NCBI RefSeq assembly: GCF_040819555.1
Contig: NZ_CP161920.1
Span: 1,797,001-1,861,000, forward strand
DNA length: 64,000 bases
Direction of reading: 5' to 3'
Source: Nitratireductor sp. GISD-1A_MAKvit
GTDB taxonomy: Bacteria; Pseudomonadota; Alphaproteobacteria; Rhizobiales; Rhizobiaceae
Position numbers and translations under genes: made by a program. This document shows positions 38,348 through 46,598 of the stretch, in pieces. Each line of letters starts with the position of its first letter. Position 1 is the first letter of the stretch. The notes beneath the pieces were generated by a model. That model made no database searches and had not been told where the DNA came from. It worked only from the letters and a program-made list of their open reading frames with translations.

Positions 38348-39550
38348 TCATCCAGCGCAAGCGCTCTGCTTTGCGCGCGCGAGCCTGTTTGTGATGAAAC
38401 GCTGAAGGCGGGTGGCAGCCTCCCTGAGCGTCTCTTCATCCTGACACATGGAAATACGGATGTGGCCCCGGGCCGCGTCACCAAAACTGGCGCCGGGTAA
38501 GACGGCAACGTCTTCCTCCTTGAGCAGATCCCAGGCGAATGTCTCGCAATCCTGTTCGATGGCCCGAATGTCGAGCATCACGTACATGCCGCCTTCAGAA
38601 CCGCGCACGATGATTTCGTTCAGCCCGCGCACGGCGTTTAGGAACACTTCGCGGCGGCGCGTATACAGTTCTGCAATCTCGCGCATCCCGAATGCATTTT
38701 CGGCAGCGGCAATGGCTGCATGCGAGGTGAAGTCCGGCAGGCCGTAGGTTGCGACCAGATTGAGATTGGTCATCACCGCAATCATGTCGGCCGGGCCGGT
38801 GAGCCACCCGACACGCCAGCCTGTCATGCCGTGGCTTTTCGACAGTGAATTTATGACGAGCGTGCGCTCCTTCATGCCGGGGAGAGCGCGGGGCGAAATG
38901 TGTTCCCTGTCGGAGCGAATGGTCCAGTAGACCTCGTCGGACAACAGCCAGAGATCACGCTGGCGGCAGATTTCAGCAATACGTTCGATCGTTGCGCGCG
39001 AATAGACTGCGCCGGTCGGATTGTTCGGCGAGTTGATCAGGATTGCGCGCGTGTCGGGTTCGAGCGCAGCTTCGATTTCCTCAAGGGATGGCTCGAAATC
39101 GTTTTCCGCATGGGTTTCGATTTCGGTATAACGCCCGCCTGCGGCACGCACCGTGCCGGGATAGGTGGCATAGTAGGGGGAAACGATGAGAGCATGCGCA
39201 CCGGGATCGAGCACGCTCTGAAAAGCGGCATAAAGCGCGCCCTGACCACCGATGGTGACCATGATTTCGTCGGCGCTTGTTTCGGTTCCGGTGCAGTCTT
39301 CCGAGAGTTTTGCCAGGGCGGTTCGCAAGCGGGGGAGGCCGGGAAGCTGGGTGTAGTGATGGTGTCCGCCGCGCACGGCCTCCACGCAAGCGTCGACGGT
39401 GCCTTCGGGCGTGTCGAAATCGTGATCGCCGACCGAAAGCATGATGACTTCCTCGCCGGCCTGTTTGCGGGTCAGTGCGGCAAAATGTATTTCCCAACCG
39501 TTCTTGCCGGACGGAACGATGCCTGAGATGCGGGATGAAGGCTGTGGCAT
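38348..39550 (-). CDS. Class I PLP aminotransferase, AruH-like (arginine:pyruvate transaminase type)
   Basis: The 400-aa protein is a fold-type I aminotransferase. It has NSPNNPTG (about residues 173-180, the pyridoxal O3 asparagine region), LLSDEVY (pyridoxal N1 aspartate) and the Schiff-base lysine in SLSKSHGMTGWRVGW (Lys238). The opening WEIHFAALTRKQAGEEVIMLSVGDHDFDTP closely resembles AruH, which starts the arginine transaminase pathway in Pseudomonas, so that activity is the best guess. The nearby aru genes of Pseudomonas are absent. I chose the ATG at 39550; the open frame upstream belongs to noise across the divergent promoter region of the nitroreductase. Confidence 0.88.
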   Translation of the reverse strand: MPQPSSRISGIVPSGKNGWEIHFAALTRKQAGEEVIMLSVGDHDFDTPEGTVDACVEAVRGGHHHYTQLPGLPRLRTALAKLSEDCTGTETSADEIMVTIGGQGALYAAFQSVLDPGAHALIVSPYYATYPGTVRAAGGRYTEIETHAENDFEPSLEEIEAALEPDTRAILINSPNNPTGAVYSRATIERIAEICRQRDLWLLSDEVYWTIRSDREHISPRALPGMKERTLVINSLSKSHGMTGWRVGWLTGPADMIAVMTNLNLVATYGLPDFTSHAAIAAAENAFGMREIAELYTRRREVFLNAVRGLNEIIVRGSEGGMYVMLDIRAIEQDCETFAWDLLKEEDVAVLPGASFGDAARGHIRISMCQDEETLREAATRLQRFITNRLARAKQSACAG

Positions 39551-39755
39551 TGAGGGGCTCCAGGTGGGGGCTCGGTATTCGACTTGAAAAAAGCGGGTCC
39601 TTCGACTACGAGAACCGCGCATTGGACGCATATTTATCAGAGCGGCCATGTTGAGAACAGCGCAACCAAACAGCGCACCCGGTCCCGAACAGGGGCGGTT
39701 CGGATGTGAGGGGCAGGCCGCCGGTTCGCACCGCATTTGGCAGAGGGATGGCGGC

Positions 39756-40463
39756 ATGTTGGCCCCTGAAAAGAAGAACGAACTGTCCGTTTCAGAGATT
39801 GTCGATGAGGCGATGCTTTCGCGCCGCTCGGTGCGCGCTTTCTTACCGCGGCCGGTCGACGATGACACTATCCGTGACATTCTTCGCGTTGCGGCGCGTG
39901 CGCCCTCTGGCACCAATATGCAGCCGTGGAAGGTCTATGTGGTTTCAGGTGAGCGCAAACAGGCGCTTTCCGATGCCATACTCTCATCCGGCGTGCGCCC
40001 GGAAAAGATAGAGTGGGACGAATACAAATATTATCCTGACAAGTTCTTCGAGCCCTATCTTTCGCGCCGCCGTGCGGTGGGGTTTGCGCTCTACAGTCTT
40101 TTGGGCATCGGCAGGCGCGAAGTGGAGCGCATGCGCGCACAGCACGATCGGAATTTTACGTTCTTCGACGCGCCGGTCGGGCTGATCTTCACCATTGACC
40201 GACGCCTGAACAAGGGATCCTGGATTGACCTGGGCATGTTCCTGCAGTCGGTGATGATTGCCGCGCGAGGACGTGACCTCCACACCTGCCCGCAGGCCGC
40301 TTTCGCACCCTATCACCGGCAGATACGCCCGATACTGGGCATTCCCGACGAGGAAATCGTGGTCTGCGGGATGGCGCTGGGCTATGAAGACGCTTCAAAA
40401 CCCGAGAATGCGTTGCGCAGCGAACGTGTGCCGGTTGAAGAATTCGTCTCGTTTGTTCGTTGA
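39756..40463 (+). CDS. Nitroreductase family FMN-dependent oxidoreductase
   Basis: The 235-aa protein has the nitroreductase fold: AMLSRRSVRAFLPRPVDDDTIRDILRVAARAPSGTNMQPWKVYVV forms the FMN-binding N-terminus. The C-terminal part contains CPQAAFAPYHRQIRPILGIPDEEIVVCGMALGYED. Such enzymes reduce nitro groups or quinones with NAD(P)H, usually without a strong substrate preference. I chose ATG 39756, which follows AGAGGG. An in-frame ATG at 39648 would add 36 residues without family support. The gene is divergent from the AruH-like gene, with 205 bp between the starts that must hold both promoters. Confidence 0.9.
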   Translation: MLAPEKKNELSVSEIVDEAMLSRRSVRAFLPRPVDDDTIRDILRVAARAPSGTNMQPWKVYVVSGERKQALSDAILSSGVRPEKIEWDEYKYYPDKFFEPYLSRRRAVGFALYSLLGIGRREVERMRAQHDRNFTFFDAPVGLIFTIDRRLNKGSWIDLGMFLQSVMIAARGRDLHTCPQAAFAPYHRQIRPILGIPDEEIVVCGMALGYEDASKPENALRSERVPVEEFVSFVR

Positions 40464-40594
40464 ACACTCGTCCATCCATTCATTGCTTACCAATTTGTAA
40501 TTTCTCGGCAAGGTCGTCGTAATGTGCGAACGGCCAGTATCTTCTCGTTCCCTGCCGCAACCCCTCTGGCGGCGCCCCTTACGAGGAGAAAGAC

Positions 40595-41179
40595 ATGAAA
40601 AAGAAAATCCTTCTGACCGCGATGGCTGTGAGCCTGATTGCCGGTTCTGCCGCGATCGCTCAGGAGAGCTCATCCGATCAGACCGCCCCCCAGGCTGCCG
40701 CCGAAAAAATGAAGGGTGGCAAGAAGATGCGGAGCATTTCCCGTCTAGACAAGGACGGCGATGGCGCCATCTCCATTGAAGAATTCTCTGCAGTTCACAT
40801 CGAGCGTTTGAAGACTGCCGATACCGACGGTGACGGCGTGTTGTCGGATGCCGAGCTGCAGGACATGGCAATGAAGCGCATGGCCGATCGCCGTGCCAGG
40901 CGCGCCGCACGGCGTCTCGACATCGACGGTGACGGCACCGTTACGATCGCCGAGATCGAGCGCCAGCAGGAAAAACGCTTTGCGCTGATGGACGCCAATG
41001 ACGATGGCAAGGTGGATCAGCGAGAAATGCGCCGTGGTTTCCGCCAGATGGCGGGGGAGCGTGGCGGACACCACGGAAAGAAAATGCATCACAAGCGTGA
41101 TCACAAAGGTGGTCCGCGAGGTGACATGCGCCCGGGCAATCCACCGGCAGAAATGGCACCTGACGCCGACAAGGGGTGA
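40595..41179 (+). CDS. Exported EF-hand calcium-binding protein
   Basis: The 194-aa protein has a signal peptide (about residues 1-22, ending AIAQ). Four EF-hand loops are visible: DKDGDGAISIEE (52-63), DTDGDGVLSDAE (76-87), DIDGDGTVTIAE (109-120) and DANDDGKVDQRE (133-144). All have Asp at positions 1, 3 and 5 or close equivalents, so calcium binding is likely. The C-terminus (from about 150) is His- and Lys-rich, with HHGKKMHHKRDHKGG, and might bind other metals. It would act in the periplasm. Its role is unknown, and similar proteins occur in many alphaproteobacteria. A GGAG-containing ribosome site precedes the start. Confidence 0.9.
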   Translation: MKKKILLTAMAVSLIAGSAAIAQESSSDQTAPQAAAEKMKGGKKMRSISRLDKDGDGAISIEEFSAVHIERLKTADTDGDGVLSDAELQDMAMKRMADRRARRAARRLDIDGDGTVTIAEIERQQEKRFALMDANDDGKVDQREMRRGFRQMAGERGGHHGKKMHHKRDHKGGPRGDMRPGNPPAEMAPDADKG

Positions 41180-41254
41180 TGGAAACGCGCCGGGCGGTGC
41201 TGCTGCGCCAGCCCGGAGCTTCACGCCGGTTCGCCTGGGGCTCGGCGGCCGGCC

Positions 41255-41286
41255 GATAGGCCCGGTGTCGCCGCGCCGGGCCTATC
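41255..41286 (+). terminator. Perfect hairpin between the EF-hand gene and soxG
   Basis: GATAGGCCCGG (41255-41265) and CCGGGCCTATC (41276-41286) form an 11-bp perfect stem, followed on the plus strand by TTAT. The U-run is weak, and the 3' arm overlaps the soxG stop, so terminator function is only likely. Confidence 0.5.
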
Positions 41287-41872
41287 TTATCGTGTAGCCC
41301 ACATCTTCCGATGCTCGGCGAAGCGTTTTGGCGAAGGCGCGCGCGAATGACCGGAACACATAGAGTTCGAAGCGCTTTTCGCCGCGACGCTGGATCTGCA
41401 CAGACAGGTCATGATGCGCAGTCGCCCGTCCTGCACGAAGCGGGAAGGCGGCAAGGCTGAAGTCCAGTGCGAATAGCTTGGCCAGAACCCACTCCACCTC
41501 AGCGCCATCGAGGCTCAACACGGTTCGTCCGTGGGAGAGATCGGTCACGGTGCCGGTTTCATCGGGGATGGAGGCCATGAGCTCGCCGGCAAGCGCTTCA
41601 TCCGCAGCGCTCACCAGAAAGCGACCGGGACCGATATTGAAGGCGCAGCTGCCGTCACTGTTTGTCGCCCCGTATCCCGGCAATGCTGCAAGCCGGAGAC
41701 GGCAGACGTTTGACAGTCTGGCTGCTAGCGCGTTCTCGTGGCCGGGCCATGCACGCGCCTCTACAATGGTGCCTTTCGATGCTTCCGAGATTGTAACGCC
41801 GACCCTGTCGGCGAAGTCTCCATAGGAGCCGGGGCGGAACTCGCTGCCCAGCGGCGATGCGCGCTCAACCAT
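41282..41872 (-). CDS. soxG: Sarcosine oxidase gamma subunit SoxG
   Basis: SoxG is the smallest-role subunit of heterotetrameric sarcosine oxidase, needed for stable assembly. The 196-aa protein has the family pattern: GVTISEASKGTIVEARAWPGHE, then CAFNIGPGRFLVSA and VTDLSHGRTVLSLDG, and LRAGRATAHHDLSVQIQRRGEKRFELYVFRSFA at the end. The ATG at 41872 overlaps the 3' end of soxA by eight bases, which supports this start and co-translation. It is the last gene of soxBDAG. A perfect hairpin overlaps its stop codon. Confidence 0.93.
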   Translation of the reverse strand: MVERASPLGSEFRPGSYGDFADRVGVTISEASKGTIVEARAWPGHENALAARLSNVCRLRLAALPGYGATNSDGSCAFNIGPGRFLVSAADEALAGELMASIPDETGTVTDLSHGRTVLSLDGAEVEWVLAKLFALDFSLAAFPLRAGRATAHHDLSVQIQRRGEKRFELYVFRSFARAFAKTLRRASEDVGYTIR

Positions 41873-44858
41873 GCATGCGCTCCCCATCCGGATCGAAGAA
41901 ATGGTGACTGACGATCTCCACCTGGCCAAAACGCTTGCGCAACGGGTCGGAGAGACAGGCGCGGGTCCCATGCCTTGTCTTACCGCCCTTCACGAGTGCC
42001 AGGCCGATATATTTTTGCAGCGCCGGTGAGTAACAATAGGCTGTGACATGCCCGATGCTTTCTCCCGGCTCGCCGGAGCTGCTGCGCTCCGTCAGATGGG
42101 CGCCACCCCCGAGCGCCTGGCCATCGAGCGAGACAATGCCCACAAGCCGAAGGCGGTTTTTGTCGATCAGGGCAGGGCGGTCCATCAGGCCCGAACCGAT
42201 GAACGGCTTTTTCTTCGACAGCATCCGGTCGAGATAAAGGTCTCGCGCCGTGGTCCGCCCGTCGATCTCGGCACCTGTCACGTGCCCTTTCTCAATGCGC
42301 AGTGCGCCCAGCGCCTCCATGCCATAGGGCGTGATGTCAAAGGGTTCGCCCGCTTCCATCAGCGCTTCCCACACATGCAGCCCATGACCGGCGCCACAAT
42401 AGACCTCATAGGCGCGTTCACCGGAAAAGGAGAGGCGGCAGATCATGACCGGGGCACTGTCGACTTGGCCATGCACGATGCCCATGAAGGGCAGCGTCTC
42501 GTTGTCGACTTTGGTTCCCGTCACGCAGCGCTCCAGCACAGCGCGGGCCTTGGGGCCGGCGATCGCGGCACCTGCCCATTGATCCGTGACCGAGGTGAGA
42601 TGGACCCTGAGATCCGGCCAGAGAATGTCGAGGCAATATTCCAGATGCTGCATCACCGCGCCGGCATTGGCGGTGGTTGTGGTCATGAGATAATCGGTGT
42701 CACCGAGGCGCCACGTGGTGCCGTCATCGAAAACGATACCGTCTTCACGCAGCATCAGCCCATAGCGTGCCTTGCCGACTTTCAGCGTGGAGAAGGTGTT
42801 GGTGTAAACACGATCAAGGAAGGCGGCGGCATCGGGGCCCTTGACCGCGATCTTGCCCAGTGTGGAGACATCGACAATGCCCACGGAGCGGCGGACTGCG
42901 GCTGCTTCGCGGATATAGGCCTGCTCGACCGTTTCGCCGGCATTTGCGTAGACGAGCGGGCGGTGCCAGAGATCTGCCGGTGTCATCTTGGCGCCTTGCT
43001 CCACATGCCAGTCATGCATGGGGGTGAAGCGCTCGGGCTTCAGGTCGCCATGACGTTCTGCAGCCAGCGCGCCAATGGCCACTGGGGTAAAGGGCGGGCG
43101 AAACCGTGTGGTGCCGGCTTGCGGGATCGAGATCCCGCGGGCTTCGGCCATGATGGCGAGGCCCGGAACATTGGAGGTCTTGCCCTGGTCGGTCGCCATG
43201 CCGAGCGTCGTGTAACGCTTGAGGTGCTCGACGCTGACAAAGCCTTCGCGGTGGGCGAGCCGTACGTCGTCGGCGGTCACATCGTGCTGGAAATCGACAA
43301 AGGCCTTGCCCTTGGCCCGGATTTCAAGAACCGGCGCTGGTGCAGGATTGAGTGCATCGGGCACGATTTGCGGCAGTCTGGCGCGGGACGGGCGTTTGCC
43401 GGCAGATTTGCGGCCGGCATCGCGGCCGCTCGCAAGCGCGTCGGCCGTGCCGAATTTGCCAAGGAAAGCGCCGGCACCTGTCCAGCGTTGTGCTGGCTCG
43501 GGTGGCAGAAATGCCTGTTTTTCCTCATCCCAGACGGGCTGGGCGCCAGCCTGGCTTGCCAGGTGAAGAACCGGTTGCCAGCCACCGGAAACCGCGAGAC
43601 TGTCGCATTCAATCGGCCTTGCTTCGCCCAAAAGCCTGCCTGTCCCGGAATCGAATCTCTGCACCAGTGCGCGTGACAGGGAACGAGCGCCCGTGGTGGC
43701 GACAATCGCGTGGCCGGTCAGTGGCTCCACACCGGCCTCGGTTGCAAGGGCCGTTGCGGCCTCACTGACCCGTTCCCGGACATCGACGATGGCAGCGACA
43801 TGGCCGCCTGCGCGCCTGATTGCTGATGCAGCCTCATAGGCGCTGTCATTGTTGGTGAAAATGACGGTTCTGTTGCCGGGCAGGACGCCGAATTCCACAG
43901 CATAGCGGCGGGCGGCTCCAGCCAGCATGATGCCTGGACGGTCGTTGCCGGGAAAAACGATGGGGCGTTCGAGCGCGCCAGTTGCCAGCACGACCTCGCC
44001 GGTTCGGATTGTCCATTGGCGCTGGCGCGGATGACCTTTGGGAGTGCGCGGCAGGTGGTCATTGACCCGTTCGAGCGCTGTCAGCGTGTTGCCGTCATAA
44101 TAGCCCCAGACGGAAGTACGCGTTAAAAGGCGTACATTCTCGAGAACGGCGAGCCGCTGCGTCAGTTCTGCCATCCATTCATGGGCCGGCTTTTCATCGA
44201 TGGTTTCGCCAGACCAGCGTGCAAAGCCACCTGTCAGAGGCTCCTGTTCTGCGACAATCACCCGTTTCCCTGCCTTTGCCGCCGCTTCCGCCGCCATGAG
44301 ACCGGCGACACCGGCACCAACCACCAGAACGTCGCAGAACGCATTCATCTGCTCGTAGCGTGATGGATCGGGCTCGTGGTCGGCCCGGCCAAGCCCGGCT
44401 GCGCGGCGGATGAAATGCTCGCACATCATCCAGAAGCGCGTTCCCTTCAGCGGGCCCAGCACCGGGCCCATGAAGGTCTTGTAGTAGAAACCCGCCCCCA
44501 GTAGGCGGCCGCCGAGCTGATTGACCGCTCCAATATCCCAGGCGAGAGAGGGAAAGCGGTTCTGGCTTTCGGCGCGCAGGCCGTCATGGATCTCGATCCG
44601 GGTAGCGGGGATGTTGGGTTCCCGCACGCCTTCGCGCAGCAGGGTCACGAGCGCGTTCGGTTCGTCTATCCCGGCACTGAACACGCCGCGAGGGCGGTGG
44701 TATTTGAAGGAGCGGCCCATGAGCGAAATGCCATTGGCAAGCAGGGCCGAGGCAAGCGTGTCGCCTGCATGCCCCGTCAGGCTTTCGCCGTCAAAGGTGA
44801 AACGGATGGTTCGGGTGCGGTTGATCAGTCCGCCGGTAGCAGCGCGGCGGGGGCTCAT
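41865..44858 (-). CDS. soxA: Sarcosine oxidase alpha subunit SoxA
   Basis: The 997-aa alpha subunit binds NAD and carries the tetrahydrofolate-using half of the enzyme. Residues 15-100 form a Fer2-like domain without cluster cysteines (FDGESLTGHAGDTLASALLANG). A Rossmann domain follows with VLVVGAGVAGLMAAEAAAKAGKRVIVAEQ. The C-terminal 400 residues are a GcvT-type aminomethyltransferase fold (DVSTLGKIAVKGPDAAAFLDRVYTN; GAEIDGRTTARDLYLDRMLS). The enzyme demethylates sarcosine to glycine and forms 5,10-methylene-THF and hydrogen peroxide. The gene overlaps soxD by four bases (ATGA) upstream and soxG by eight bases downstream. Confidence 0.97.
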   Translation of the reverse strand: MSPRRAATGGLINRTRTIRFTFDGESLTGHAGDTLASALLANGISLMGRSFKYHRPRGVFSAGIDEPNALVTLLREGVREPNIPATRIEIHDGLRAESQNRFPSLAWDIGAVNQLGGRLLGAGFYYKTFMGPVLGPLKGTRFWMMCEHFIRRAAGLGRADHEPDPSRYEQMNAFCDVLVVGAGVAGLMAAEAAAKAGKRVIVAEQEPLTGGFARWSGETIDEKPAHEWMAELTQRLAVLENVRLLTRTSVWGYYDGNTLTALERVNDHLPRTPKGHPRQRQWTIRTGEVVLATGALERPIVFPGNDRPGIMLAGAARRYAVEFGVLPGNRTVIFTNNDSAYEAASAIRRAGGHVAAIVDVRERVSEAATALATEAGVEPLTGHAIVATTGARSLSRALVQRFDSGTGRLLGEARPIECDSLAVSGGWQPVLHLASQAGAQPVWDEEKQAFLPPEPAQRWTGAGAFLGKFGTADALASGRDAGRKSAGKRPSRARLPQIVPDALNPAPAPVLEIRAKGKAFVDFQHDVTADDVRLAHREGFVSVEHLKRYTTLGMATDQGKTSNVPGLAIMAEARGISIPQAGTTRFRPPFTPVAIGALAAERHGDLKPERFTPMHDWHVEQGAKMTPADLWHRPLVYANAGETVEQAYIREAAAVRRSVGIVDVSTLGKIAVKGPDAAAFLDRVYTNTFSTLKVGKARYGLMLREDGIVFDDGTTWRLGDTDYLMTTTTANAGAVMQHLEYCLDILWPDLRVHLTSVTDQWAGAAIAGPKARAVLERCVTGTKVDNETLPFMGIVHGQVDSAPVMICRLSFSGERAYEVYCGAGHGLHVWEALMEAGEPFDITPYGMEALGALRIEKGHVTGAEIDGRTTARDLYLDRMLSKKKPFIGSGLMDRPALIDKNRLRLVGIVSLDGQALGGGAHLTERSSSGEPGESIGHVTAYCYSPALQKYIGLALVKGGKTRHGTRACLSDPLRKRFGQVEIVSHHFFDPDGERMHG

Positions 44859-45130
44859 GCGCCATCTCCGTCATTGGTGCTTCCGGCGAAGCTGACGGCG
44901 TGAATTTCATGGGTCAGCGTGTCTCTCTCCACTACCAGATGCGCACGGCAACCGCCTGCGTGCTGCCAGAACTCGCGGTGCCGCCCGGCCGGGTTTGGCC
45001 GATTGTAGACATAGTCGAGCCAGGCCTTCGTGTCCGTGGAGGCGAGGTCAGGGCGGGTGCGTGTCGCATCTCCCTGATAGGAGAATTCTGCAAGGTCGCG
45101 GGGGCCGCAATGCGGGCAATCGATCAGCAT
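44855..45130 (-). CDS. soxD: Sarcosine oxidase delta subunit SoxD
   Basis: The 91-aa delta subunit binds a structural zinc. The zinc-binding CPHCGPRDLAEFSYQGD is at the N-terminus, and REFWQHAGGCRAHLVVERDT supplies a His and Cys further on. ATG 45130 gives the standard length; the in-frame start at 45178 would run into the soxB 3' end without gain. The gene is 10 bp downstream of soxB and its stop overlaps the soxA start. It is present only in heterotetrameric sarcosine oxidases, so the whole operon encodes this type and not the monomeric one. Confidence 0.95.
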   Translation of the reverse strand: MLIDCPHCGPRDLAEFSYQGDATRTRPDLASTDTKAWLDYVYNRPNPAGRHREFWQHAGGCRAHLVVERDTLTHEIHAVSFAGSTNDGDGA

Positions 45131-45140
45131 GGCGTCTCCC

Positions 45141-46400
45141 TCAGTGCAGTTTGGGTGTCGGGCCGTTGCCCGTTTCATCGATCATCGCGCCGCGCTCGAA
45201 GCGGCTGAGCGTGAATGGTGCGTTGACGGGGTGAGGCTCATCCCTGGCGATCGTCCATGCAAAGGAGTAACCGGAGGCTGGCGTGGCCTTGAACCCGCCA
45301 TAGCACCAGCCGCAGTTGAGATAGAGGCCGGGCAGGGGGCCTCTGGTTATGATCGGTGAACCATCCATGGACATGTCCATCACACCACCCCATGAGCGCA
45401 GAAGTCTCAGCCGCGCCACCGAGGGGAACATGGCGCAGATTTCGCTCGTCACGTCGTGCACGATGGGCATGTTGCCGCGCTGCGCGTAGGAATTGTAGAA
45501 ATCGAGGCTGCCGCCAAAGACCAGCCCGCCCTTGTCGGACTGGGACATGTAGAGATGGCCCGCGCCGAACGTCACGACACAGTTCACGAATGGCTTGATG
45601 GCTTCTGAAACAAAGGCCTGAAGGACATGACTTTCGATGGGAAAACGCTCGATGCCGGCGCGCTGGAGCACACGGCCCGTGCTTCCCGCCACTGCCAGTG
45701 CCACTTTTTTGGCGCGGATGTCGCCCCGTGTGGTGGAAACGCCCGTGATCTGATCACCATCGCGCAGGAAGCCGGTAACCTCGCAATTTTCGATCAGGTC
45801 GACACCGCGCCGGTCGGCAGCGCGCGCATAACCCCAGGCGACCGCGTCATGCCGTGCGGTGCCAGCGCGCGGCTGGAACAGCCCGCCAACGATTGGAAAA
45901 CGGGCCGAGGCGGAGGTGTCGAGGCCCGGAACCCTGTGTGCGATCTGTTGTGGTGAAAGCCATTCGGCATCGACACCGCCATGGCGCATCGCGTTTCCAC
46001 GACGCATGAAGGCGTCTGCCTGGCCCGGGCTGTGGGCGAGGTTCAGGACGCCGCGCTGCGAGAACATCACATTGTAGTTGAGCTCATGGGAGAGGTTTTC
46101 CCATAGTTTCATCGAAAATTCGTAGAAACGGATGGATTCGGGCAAAAGATAGTTGGAGCGCACAATGGTGGTGTTGCGGCCTATATTGCCGGAGCCGAGC
46201 CAGCCCTTCTCCAGAACGGCGACGTTTGTGATGCCGTGTTCGGCTGCGAGATAATAGGCGGTTGCCAGCCCGTGCCCGCCACCGCCGATGACAATGACGT
46301 CGTAACCCGGCTTGGGATCGGGCTTGCGCCAGGCCGGTTTCCAGTCTCGATTGCCCGAGAAGGCATTTTTCAGAAGCGAAAGAGCTGAATATTCCGCCAT
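45141..46400 (-). CDS. soxB: Sarcosine oxidase beta subunit SoxB
   Basis: The 419-aa flavoprotein subunit oxidises sarcosine. It has the DxGxGxxG-type FAD motif in YDVIVIGGGGHGLATAYYLA (about residues 33-52) and the segment GSGNIGRNTTIVRSNYLLPES. The C-terminal SWGGVMDMSMDGSPIITRGPLPGLYLNCGWCYGGFKATP is also typical for SoxB. The subunit normally binds non-covalent FAD and covalent FMN at the interface with SoxA. It is the first gene of the operon and is divergent from the MscS gene, with 198 bp between them for both promoters. Confidence 0.97.
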   Translation of the reverse strand: MAEYSALSLLKNAFSGNRDWKPAWRKPDPKPGYDVIVIGGGGHGLATAYYLAAEHGITNVAVLEKGWLGSGNIGRNTTIVRSNYLLPESIRFYEFSMKLWENLSHELNYNVMFSQRGVLNLAHSPGQADAFMRRGNAMRHGGVDAEWLSPQQIAHRVPGLDTSASARFPIVGGLFQPRAGTARHDAVAWGYARAADRRGVDLIENCEVTGFLRDGDQITGVSTTRGDIRAKKVALAVAGSTGRVLQRAGIERFPIESHVLQAFVSEAIKPFVNCVVTFGAGHLYMSQSDKGGLVFGGSLDFYNSYAQRGNMPIVHDVTSEICAMFPSVARLRLLRSWGGVMDMSMDGSPIITRGPLPGLYLNCGWCYGGFKATPASGYSFAWTIARDEPHPVNAPFTLSRFERGAMIDETGNGPTPKLH

Positions 46401-46598
46401 GCGCCGCCATTCTTTTTTCCAGAACGAGACCGAAACCTATAGGACACCCCGAGCGCCGGAAGCAAATAAGGCGCCGCAGCTTTTCACAGACGCGACCTTT
46501 CATGGCTCTCGCGCTTGCTGCATGCCTGCCGCTCAGGCAATGTCTGCAGGCGGAAACCTTGTTCGAAAGCCCCTGATTCCTTGAGAAGACCGACAGAA

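Noticed and set aside
42048..43676. Plus-strand open frame (542 codons) inside soxA
   Set aside because: It is antisense to the conserved NAD-binding and GcvT domains of soxA.
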